From Archivesica marissinica (Eukaryota > Mollusca > Bivalvia > Venerida > Vesicomyidae), in the NCBI GenBank assembly GCA_014843695.1, contig CM026400.1:13781631-13845630 (forward strand): 64,000 nucleotides of DNA, written 5' to 3'. Positions 36,201 to 48,200 of this stretch are shown here, piece by piece. A program made the position numbers and the translations under genes. The notes beneath the pieces are model-generated. The model did no database searches, had not been told where the DNA came from, and worked only from the letters and a program-made list of their open reading frames with translations. Position 1 is the first letter of the stretch, and the number at the start of each line of letters is the position of its first letter.

Positions 36201-39200
36201 CTCGTAACCGAGTACGAATGAACGGTGTACGGTAACCGAGTACGAATGAACTGTGTACGAACAGCCATTTTGATTTTAGAAAATTGCAAATACAAGCTAA
36301 TTAATCTTCATTGAGCGCAAATGCATATTTGCATTTATTCCAAACCACAATACCGTATCTATTTATACCTCAATCGAGCTTGAGAGAAGGACACACTTTG
36401 CAATATTTTAATGTTTTTTTTACTCTGCATGAATTACGATTACGACGGCGGAAGTGGAATATTGGTAATAGTGAAGTTTGATTACTTCCCTTGTCAGGTG
36501 AGACTTGTCATGTCACTCGGATGCGAGCCAAATACACAGGATATACGTCAAATTACATTCTTGGAAGTGCCCAGAATGAAAAGAATACTGATATATCTAT
36601 CATAAAATACCAATTTCATTAGCGTATATGGCCGTTTTGGACAAATTTATGATATTTGAAATTTTCAGTTTTGAACTGTAAATATATACTGCGTAACAGC
36701 CAAATGGGCATATACGCCATATTTGGTCATATCTCCTCCCACTTATGCAAATATTTCAATCGGAAAGCCTTTGCTCTGTTCATAAGACCGTAATACACGG
36801 GACATATTTTGGGGTCAGTTTTTTATCGGAACACCGATTGCGCAATAATGCGCAGTAAAGATGCGTGGTGGTTGCTACTACAAGTATGATGTATCCACAC
36901 TGACCACAGGCACAAGACACAGAATTTGATGGTGCCATATGGTCTTATTGTAGAAAGATTCAATCAATTATATGAAATAAGCAATACCTATGAACGGGGG
37001 AGGGGAGCCAATAAAGTCAAGATCATTTACTGAAATAGACATCGTGGAAGAAATACGACTACATGATCTATCTTCCTCTAATGTCAAACCCCTCACAGGG
37101 ATGTAGACATGTTGAGCGTCAAAAAACGCATAGAAGTAAAAAGAGTATATCCCCGCAATATCAGCGAGGGTTTTCACATCTAAGATTAAGAGGATATTTG
37201 TTTGTTTCGGTTAAAAACAATATATTACAGTATATACTATACCGGTAGCTTTCTATGTTCATGAATAAAATATTAATCGATCATTCATTTAATTAAGCAA
37301 CCAAAGGCTGAAATTTGTTTTATGACAGAAAATGATGCAAGCATACGCTAAATGGTCCTTGTTATGTTTAGGCTATCAACAATCAAGTCACTGACAGCTT
37401 GAGTCTGAAAAAGTTCTCATTTGACAACATTTCAACATGCAGCGGCTAGATACCAGAATTAAAAGTGTGGTCTTCCATTGATATCATTTAACCCATTCAA
37501 CACCAAGTAACTGACATGGACTGGTCCATGATATTTTTAGATCAATAAATTAATAACAAAATTACATTTGGATCAGTTCATTTATCAAAATGGGTAAAAA
37601 AAATTCTAAAAATAGTTATATTACTTGAAAAAAGTGTAGATCCTGATGAGACGGCTCGTCACGAGCCGGCTCATCTGGATCTACACTTTTTTGTAAGCCA
37701 ATTTAGAGGTCTGTGGTGTTGAAAGAGTTAATTAGGAACGAGAGACAAGAGGTATTAAAACGCGAAAAATATATGTTTATTTTATAATGAACATTGTCTC
37801 ACAAACTTTGTATTTTAAAAGATTATTTTATGTTCAATGTTTATTATGGAAAAAAAAAATGTGTAGCCATGATGGTGTTCAAATCTGTGACCGTTTACGC
37901 ATAGGATGCTCAAGGATGTTATTGAACACTAGGGTTCATTCTAGGTCAGAATTTTTGGGAGAAGTGAGAAAGCATGTGATCGCGTCCTTAAATGGTGTTC
38001 TTTAATATACTTCTGCTGCAAAATAGGGTTAAAATGCACAGTACAACCATTAAATACAACACTTGAATAGAAGTAGTGCTATATAATGGGCCAGTGTATC
38101 TTACTAGACACAATTTGTTTTTTTTAGTGTTTTTTTTAGGGAGAAGTGGGGCCCCCAGAGGGCGAAGTCAGGGTCCCTAGGGCGACAATTTAGCCCACAT
38201 CGCCCTCTAGAATGATCCCTGATCATATAAAAAAAACCCATCTTGTTACATTCTAATAATCCAATCAGAATGTTCGTTTCAAAGCGAATTTTAGGGAAAA
38301 GTGGGGCCCCTAGAGGGCGAAGTCAGGGTCCCTAGGGCGACAATTTCGCCCTCTAGAATGATCCCTGATTCAACACATAAGATTAAACCAGTCTGAAACA
38401 GTGACGCCATGTAATTGACAGCAACTATGAAAATTGCTCACCCAAAAAATTAATTGCCATAGTATTGCAAATTTTGTATTTGATTTATAAGTTATAGATG
38501 TCCTTTTTTATGTACATGTTATCTACACATTGACATTTTGGTAGTGGTAATTTATTGAATTATTGCAATTTTCGGGAAGTCTTGAGTAATCAGGAGCGTG
38601 TACCGAGTCATTGAATGGCCAAGCAAACAATGGAATGCTGTTAACCCATTCAACACCAAGTAACTGAAATGGACTGGTCCATGATCAGTTTTTAGACCAA
38701 TAAATTAATACGAAAATTACATTTGGACCAGTTCATTTATCAAAATGGGTAATTTTGTCTAAAATAGTAATATTTCTGGCAAAAAGTGCTGATCATGAGC
38801 CGGCTCATCTGGATCTACACGTTTTGTAAGCCTATTAAGAGGTCTGTGGTGTTGAAAGGGTTAATAAACTTTAAAAAAAAATTGTTTAGACTTTCTTGTA
38901 CATGGCTAGCCGGGCTACAAGTATGTTCTGAACACTGGGCGTTTTTTGTATAATAGTTTGTAGAGATCTGTGGTGTTGAAAGGGTTAATTACAAGTTACA
39001 AACAATAAAGCAAGTTTCTCCATCTGAATCGACCTCTCCAGTGCATCCAATCACACAGTCTATGAAATACTATTCAATTTGTCAGAAGTCTATTATACAA
39101 AAAACGCCCACTGTGTTCAGAACATACTTGTAGCCCGGCTAGCCATGTACAAGAAAGTCTAAACAATTTTTTTTTAAAGTTTATTAACCCTTTCAACACC

Positions 39201-42200
39201 ACAGACCTCTTAATAGGCTTACAAAAAGTGTAGATCCAGATGAGCCGGCTCATCAGGATCTGCACTTTTTGCCAGAAATATTACTATTTTAGACAAAATT
39301 ACATGTACAAGAAAGTCTAAACAAATATTTTTTTAATTTTATTAAAAAGCACTTTTTCTTCACTTATCGGATATATTTTAATGGTGCATCACTACGGTAT
39401 CTAAGATGTGTGAGATATATACGCATAATAAAAAGCACTTTTTCTTCACTTATCGGATATATTTTAATGGTGCATCACTACGGTATCTAAGATGTGTGAG
39501 ATATATACGCATAATAAAAAGCACTTTTTCTTCACTTATCGGATATATTTTAATGGTGCATCACTACGGTATCTAAGATGTGTGAGATATATACGCATAA
39601 TAAAAAGCACTTTTTCTTCACTTATCGGATATATTTTAATGGTGCATCACTACGGTATCTAAGATGTGTGAGATATATACGCATAATAAAAAGCACTTTT
39701 TCTTCACTTATCGGATATATTTTAATGGTGCATCACTACGGTATCTAAGATGTGTGAGATATATACGCATAATAAATACATTGGAAATAAACAATGCACC
39801 GTCATTTATTTTTGTTCAAGTTCACTATTGACCTCATTAAAGTCTCTCCTTAAAGTTTACATTCCCAGGGCCCGAGGGGAGGGGTAATATTTACTTGCCA
39901 TGACCGAACAGACCAGTTTATTCTCTAACCACTCCAAACAACCTCCAAACAACTAGTTCTGCAGAAGTCATGATAGCGCCGTGGTATGCATTCCTTTCAG
40001 GTGCGAAAGGCCCAGAGATCGAGCCCCCACTAGAGCCGTTACAATTATGCCATTAGGCAAGGCATTTAAATTCCACATTGTCTCTCTCTCGTGGTGATGG
40101 ATTCCATCAGGAATGAGGTCTCGGGAGTTATTAATATAAGTTGTAATAACTTGTTTCGCAATCGAGCTAAAATAAATTTGTATAGACTAATCTTTTATGA
40201 CAATCAAGTAGATAATTTAAACTTGTAAATAACGACATTTCTAGTTATACCCATATTTTAACTTAATTAGTTTATACAAATGTAATTTATTTTTAGCTCG
40301 ATTGCGAAACAAATTTTTTAACATTAGATTAATCGCTCTGATTCCTGATGGAAATCATCCCCACGATGGAGAGATAAGACTTCAGGAAGGCAATGTGGAT
40401 TTTAGTGTCTCGCGTAAGGACACCACCACCGTGGTTCTGACGGTGCTCGAACTCACAACCTGTTTGTTACAAGGTGGACCCTGTATCCATTACACGAAGG
40501 AGGCTTCATATTGTAGATGAGCTCAATAATAATGCTGCAGATAATTCAGGGTTGTCGATTGCCTATTGCCAGGGATCATTCTAGAGGGCGATTGTGGGGT
40601 GAAATAATCTCCCTAGGGACCCTGACTTCGCTCTCTAGGGGCCCCACTTTTTCCTAAATTTTTAAAAAAAATTTATACCAAATTTTGTCCAGTAAGATAC
40701 ATTGACTCATTATAAAGCACTCCTTCTATTCAAATGTTGTATTTAATGGTCATACTGTGCATTTTAACCATATTTTCTTGAAATTTATTAAATAACACCA
40801 TTTAAGGACACGATCACACGCTTTGTCACTTTTCCCAAAAATGCTGACCTAGAATTGTAATAGGGTCGTATTTTATACTTTTATCATAACAATAGCTAAT
40901 TAACCCTTTCAACACCACAGACCTCTAAATAGGCTTACAAAAAGTGTAGATCCAGATGAGCCGGCTCATGACGAGCCGTCTCATCAGGATCTGCACTTTT
41001 TGCCAGTGATATGACTATTTTTAGACATAATTACCCATTTTGATAAATGAACTTGTCCAAATGTGATTTTCTGATTCATTTATTGGTTTATGAATATCAT
41101 GGACCAGTCCATGTGAGTTACTTGGTGTTGAATGGGTTAATGCGAGTTGAGTAGATTTCGCTCACCTGTGTTGATATTACACATTGCAGAAGGTTGACGT
41201 TAGATCCATTGTATGATATACAGAGATATTCTATATATCAGGGATCATTCTAGAGGGCGATGTGGGCGAAATTGTCGCCCTAGGGACCCTGACTTCGCCC
41301 TCTGGGGGGCCCGGGCCCCACTTCTCCCTAAAAAAAAAAAATTGTGTCTAGTAAGATACACTGGCCCATTATAAAGCACTCCTTCTATTCAAATGTTGTA
41401 TTTAATGGTTGTACGGTGCATTTTAACCCTATTTTGCAGAAGTATATTAAAGAACACCATTTAAGGAAGCGATCACGCGCTTTCTCACTTCTCCCAAAAA
41501 TTATGACCTAGAATGAACCCTGATATATACGTTTATTTGAGAATCTACACTATGATTATTATTATATACCAAACTTATATAGGGCTCTTTTCATCTAAAA
41601 ATAAAACGTTCAAAAGCGCTTTACAGCCTAAATATCACAAATATTGATAAAAACTTCCACATACAATGAGATAAAACAAGACAAAAATAGCAAACACAAT
41701 TACAATGGATTCTAAACATGCTATAAAATATTCGGATCTAAAATTATAACAATTAAAATATAGGTAATAATTAAATAAAATGTGTTCATTTGCAGTCTTA
41801 ATCCTGATTGAGCACAGACACAGTTCGATATTTATGTTCCATATGAACATTTAAAAAGGTGTGTCTTCAAAGCCTTTTTGAAAGAACACAATGTTGTTGC
41901 ACTTCTAAGATTTGATGGAAGAGAATTCCAAAGTTATACAGTTCACAGCACTGGTCGAGAGTTTGAGACAGAGTTGGCTTTGAGATTGGCAGTTAGTTGG
42001 TAGAGACGAGCCGTGAGGTGCGAGTGTTATGGAAACCATATTTTCGTAACGTTTTGTTTGTATTTGTTCTGAGGAATCATACTCCACGCTATCTACATGG
42101 AGAATAAATAAATAGTAATCTGGACCCATGGAGTTGTTGGTAATTGATAGGAGAACACCAAACCCCACCCCTGCTACAGAATGAACCCTGAATTGCGACA

Positions 42201-45200
42201 AGGCGCTAAGTTTTGTAAATTGGCGAATATGTTTGGGTCAAACTGGCTCCGTTTTTTTTCAATTTGTGACCTGTAATTGCTAAAGAGTTGCCACATATTT
42301 TACAGATTTATGCATGAAGCCACCAGACAATGGTGTTTGCATTACAATTTTGATGGCGTGGTACTACGATGCGACAGTGGAGGAGTGCCGGGAATTCATC
42401 TATGGCGGATGTGGAGGCAACGATAACAGGTTTATGTCGGAAGAAGAATGTTACTCCAAATGCAAAGGTACCATATCAGTTCAGATAACTGGCTTACAAT
42501 AAACTAGTGCTTGCAGCTTTGGGAGAATACGTTACTGGTTTAACATAAAAGATTTTCGAATGTTTTGTCTGGAAATTGTAATAAAACAACATTCTTAATG
42601 GTTTATACAAATTTATTTTAGCTCGATTGCGAAACAAGTTCTTTCAACTTATATTAATCACTCTCGAGACCTCATTCCTGAAGGAATCCATCAGCATGAA
42701 GGAGAGAGAAGAGGCAATGTGGAATTTAAATGCCTTGCCTAAGGGCACAATCGTAACGGCTCCAGCGGGGCTCGAACTCCGGACCTTTCGCACCTGAAGC
42801 GAACACGCATCCACTGCACTATCACAACTTCTTAATGGTGCCCCCAGGGGGCGAAATCAGGGTCCCAAGGGTGACTACTTCGCACATGTCACCCTCTTGA
42901 ATGAGCCCTGGATAGGGGTGGAGATGATGTTTGATGTGGGAATATTATTTTATTTTTCAGAAAAATTGATCCAGCTTCACCCTCCACAGAACGTAACTGT
43001 AGCATTCACGCAATCAAGTAGGGTATACATGTACTGGTACCCACCTGTAAACTATAAACTACACAATGAAACAGGAACCAGTACTGGTGTTAACTACACA
43101 ATGAATGGAAGCAATGCCAGCGGGACACAATTATCCCGTGTTTCTTTGCAAACCGGTGAAAAACAGAACCCGTCTCCCGATGCTAATACAGCCAGTGTGA
43201 ATGCATCTGCTAGTACGAGCACTGCTAAACCTGACATGATGGGTACCAACGGGGATGACAGTAAAGTGAACGGAGGTGGCACTGAAACTAATAAAACCCA
43301 ATCGAACAATGCTACAAACAATGGACAGGATAGTATACCAGTACCTACTGCAACAGGACCAACTGGGGAGGTTGATGGAACAAATTTGAATATATCAGAC
43401 TATGTCGGAAAAGACAAGGTTCCATTCCATTTAGCAAGATTGACTCACTATGTGATAACAGTACAGTTAGCTACAGGTAAGTTATTACAAACAAGGTAGC
43501 TTTGAAGAGAATCTATAAATAGATGTAGACTATATGGTTTGATGTGCTTGATTTCGGTGACAGAGCGGTTATGGTCGTTTACTTCAAATTAGTTTCTCCT
43601 CACCTCCTCAGGTTTGAATCCAACTGGGGGTGTCAAATTCTTTCATGTGATGCAGCTATCCAGCTTGCTTGCAGAAGATCAGTGGTTCTACCCATTTGCC
43701 CATCTGTGCATGGAAAACTGCTCTGATGGGCACACAGGTTCATCGTGCTGAAATAAAAGCTGGAGGGTCGCCATATAATCTTAAGCTGTTAGCGCGACTT
43801 TAAACCCCAAAACAAACAGATGTATTTGAATTCCTAGAAACTCGGGTTAGATGCCATGTCGGTTGTGTCGGGATTTCTAGCACTGTGGCACCATCAGAAC
43901 TGAAATATCATGCATGATTTTCTATCTGAAATACCATGCATGATTTTCCAACTGAGCTAGCATGCATGATTTTCCAACTGAAATATCATGCATGATTATT
44001 TTTTCTAACTGAAATATCATGCATGATTTTCCAACTGAAATATCATGCATGATTTTCTATCTGAAATATCATGCATGATTTCCCAACTGAACTAGCATGC
44101 ATGATTTCCCAACTGAAATATCATGCATGATTTTCTATCTGAAATATCATGCATGATTTTCTATCTGAAATACCATGCATGATTTTCCAACTGAAATATC
44201 ATGTATGATTTTCTATCTGAAATACCATGTATGATTTTCTATCTGAAATATCATGCATGATTTTCTAACTGAAATATCATGCATGATTTTCTAACTGAAA
44301 TATCATGCATGATGTTCGGTCTGAAATACCATGCATGATTTTCTATCTGAAATATCATGCATGATTTTCCATCTGAAATATCATGCATGATTTCCCCCCG
44401 AACTGAAATATCATGCATGATTTTCCAACTGAAATATCATGCATGCTTTTCTATCTGAAATATCATGCATGATTTTGATCATGCATGCTTTTCCCCTTTA
44501 AAGATAGAGTCATCTTTCCCATGTCTTAAAAACACAGTTATAGTGTACCACTTTTGAATTATATATTGATCTAAGATCGGACATAAACGTATTTTGATAT
44601 ATTTGGAACACTCGTGTCTATGTTTATAGGGTTGTTTATTGAGAATATTACGGTAGCAGAGGATGCTAGGGAAAAGGATATCACGGGTCTGCAGTCATCT
44701 ACAGAGTACCGTATCACAATCAGTGCTGTATATCTTACTAACAGCACCATTCCAGCTACATCGATTGTAGCAAAGACTACCAAAAGTCCTGCTAAAGCTA
44801 GTGAGTATGATATTATATGTTTATATATCGCCTCATCAGAATATTTACTAATACCATTAGTATATTAGGGGCCCTCCGTAGCCAAGTGGTTATTGTCGTT
44901 GACTTCAAATCGCTTGCCGGTTAACTGATTCTCAACTTTATTGGCAGCAAAAATATGTTCATGTAATGCATTTAATTCCATAGGATTATACAGCAATTCA
45001 TTGCATATACATTTGTACTAAAATGTATTAAATAAGATGATAGGAAGTCATGGTAGCGCAGTGGTAGCGCACGCGGTGGTAGCGCACGCAGTGGTAGCGC
45101 ACGCAGTGGTAGCGCACGCGGTGGTAGCGCACGCGGTGGTAGCGCACGCGGTGGTAGCGCACGCGGTGGTAGCGCACGCGGTGGTAGCGCACGCGGTGGT

Positions 45201-48200
45201 AGCGCACGCGGTGGTAGCGCACGCGGTGGTAGCGCACGCGGTGGTAGCGCACGCGGTGGTAGCGCACGCGGTGGTAGCGCACGCGGTGGTAGCGCACGCG
45301 GTGGTAGCGCACGCGGTGGTAGCGCACGCGGTGGTAGCGCACGCAGTGGTAGTGCAGTGGTAGCGCACACAGTGGTAGCGCGTGCAGTGGTAGCGCACAC
45401 AGTGGTAGCGCGCGCAGTGGTAGCGCACGCAGTGGTAGCGCACGCAGTGGTAGCGCACGCGGTGGTAGCGCACGCAGTGGTAGCGCACGCAGTGGTAGCG
45501 CACGCAGTGGTAGCGCACGCGGTGGTAGCGCACGCGGTGGTAGCGCACGCAGTGGTAGTGCATTCGTGTTTTTGGGAGAAGTGAGAAAGCGCGTGGTCTC
45601 GTTCTTAAATGGTGTTATTTAATAAGTTTCAACAAAATATGGTGAAAATGCCCAGTATGACCATTAAATACATTAGAATAGAAGGATGGCTTTATAATGG
45701 CCAGTGTATCTTACGATACATTGGTATAAACTATGAGATGATACATGAATGTATGAATATTGATATTATATTGTTATTAGTTTGCTACAAATACTGTAAA
45801 ACATCAGGTGACCAATTAGGAATTGTGTCCAATCAGTGCAGTGGTTAGCACGCTCGCTTCTCCCCAATGCAACCATGTGTTCGATCCTCAGATCGGGAAG
45901 TATGTGAGATGGTACGGTGGTCGTTAGATCGGACAGGTGTGTTTTCTCCGGGTAATCCAGTTTCCTCCCTCACGAATGACCACATTTACGCTTTCATCCG
46001 CACCAACGAGAGTGATTAATATAAATTGTTAAAACTTGTTTCGCAATCGTAAAATAAATAAAGTTTAAACTTACTTGTTTATCAATCGTTGTAAAATAAA
46101 TCAAGTTTAAACTTTAGGAATTTTGTTGAGTGTATGTTATTGTGACCTTTATTAAGAGTGTTTGCTTGATTACTAATTGTTTATGTATTTGTTCTTCATA
46201 ATGAACTAAATGGTGTCGACACGTGATTCTAGGTGGGAATGGGTTAACTCTATCTCCATTTCATTTGCAGCCAATTGCCACTGTAACGAGTTTGGAACAT
46301 TGGATGGTGCCAAGAAATGTAATCTCTCTGTAACCACTGTGCCATGGTGTGAGTGTAAGCCTGGTCACGCAGGTTTATTTTGTGAGTTCTGTGCCCATGG
46401 TTTCTACAGAACCGCACGTAGCCTGCCTTGCCATACATGTCCGTGTCGGACTTCATTTTCCACAGGATCTTGTCATTTCAGTAAGTCAATTGTTTGATGG
46501 TCTGTATGTTTGTAACAGCATCAGTAAGTCATCTGTTTGATGGTCTGTATGTTTGTAACAGTATCAGTAAGTCATCTGTTTGATGGTCTGTATGTTTGTA
46601 ACAGCATCAGTATGTCATCTGTTTGATGGCATGTATGTATGTATGTATGTATGTAACAGCATCAGTAAGTCATCTGTTTGATGGTCTGTATGTATGTAAC
46701 AGCATCAGTAAGTCATCTGTTTGATGGTCTGTATGTATGTAACAGCATCAGTATGTCATCTGTTTGATGGTCTGTATGTATGTATGTATGTATGTAACAG
46801 CATCAGTAAGTCATCTGTTTGATGGTCTGTATGTATGTAACAGCATCAGTAAGTCAATTGTTTGATGGTCTGTATGTATGTAACAGCATCAGTAAGTCAT
46901 CTGTTTGATGGTCTGTATGTATGTAACAGTATCAGTAAGTCATCTGTTTGATGGTCTGTATGTATGTATGTATGTATGTATGTATGTATGTATGTATGTA
47001 TGTATGTATGTATGTATGTATGTATGTATGTATGTATGTATGTATGTATGTATGTATGTATGTATGTATGTATGTATGTATGTATGTATGTTGTATGTAT
47101 GTATGTATGTATGTATGTAGTTGTATGTATGTATGTATGTATGTATGTATGTATTATGTATGTATGTATGTAACAGCATCAGTAAGTCATCTGTTTGATG
47201 GTCTGTATGTTTGTAACAGCATCAGTAAGTCATCTGTTTGATGGTCTGTATGTTTGTAACAGCATCAGTAAGTCATCTGTTTGATGGTCTGTATGTTTGT
47301 AACAGCATCAGTAAGTCATCTGTTTGATGGTCTGTATGTTTGTAACAGCATCAGTAAGTCATCTGTTTGATGGTCTGTATGTTTGTAACAGCATCAGTAA
47401 GTCATCTGTTTGATGGTCTGTATGTTTGTAACAGCATCAGTAAGTCATCTGTTTGATGGTCTGTATGTTTGTAACAGCATCAGTAAGTCATCTGTTTGAT
47501 GGTCTGTATGTTTGTAACAGCATCAGTAAGTCATCTGTTTGATGGTCTGTATGTTTGTAACAGCATCAGTAAGTCATCTGTTTGATGGTCTGTATGTTTG
47601 TAACAGCATCAGTAAGTCATCTGTTTGATGGTATGTATGTATGTAACAGCATCAGTATGTCATCTGTTTGATGGTCTGTATGTATGTTTGTAACAGCATC
47701 AGTAAGTCATCTGTTTGATGGTCTGTATGTATGTATGTAACAGCATCAGTAAGTCATCTGTTTGATGGTCTGTATGTATGTATGTAACAGCATCAGCAGG
47801 TCATCTGTTTGATGGTCTGTATGTATGTATGTAACAGCATCAGCAGGTCATCTGTTTGATGGTCTGTATGTATGTATGTATGTATGTAACAGCATCAGCA
47901 GGTCATCTGTTTGATAGTCTGTATGTATGTATGTAACAGCATCAGCAGGTCATCTGTTTGATGGTCTGTATGTATGTAACAGCATCAGTAAGTCATCTGT
48001 TTGATGGTCTGTATGTATGTAACAGCATCAGTATGTCATCTGTTTGATGGTCTGTATGTTTGTAACAGCATCAGTAAGTCATCTGTTTGATGGTCTGTAT
48101 GTATGTAACAGCATCAGCAAGTCATCTGTTTGATGGTCTGTATGTATGTATGTATGTATGTATGTAACAGCATCAGCAAGTCATCTGTTTGATGGTCTGT

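Noticed and set aside
36411..36605. Short open frame as a possible MEGF9-like exon
   Set aside because: No phase-1 splice sites at its borders and no recognisable domain; exon 1 already joins exon 2 with a sensible Kunitz start.
37644..37695. Strong hairpin as a terminator or ncRNA
   Set aside because: It is the internal stem of a repeated TTAA MITE with further copies at 38790, 39230 and 40935.
45028..45563. Open frames of VVAHA, RYHRV and ATTACA repeats
   Set aside because: The 15-bp array keeps every frame open; no coding signal.
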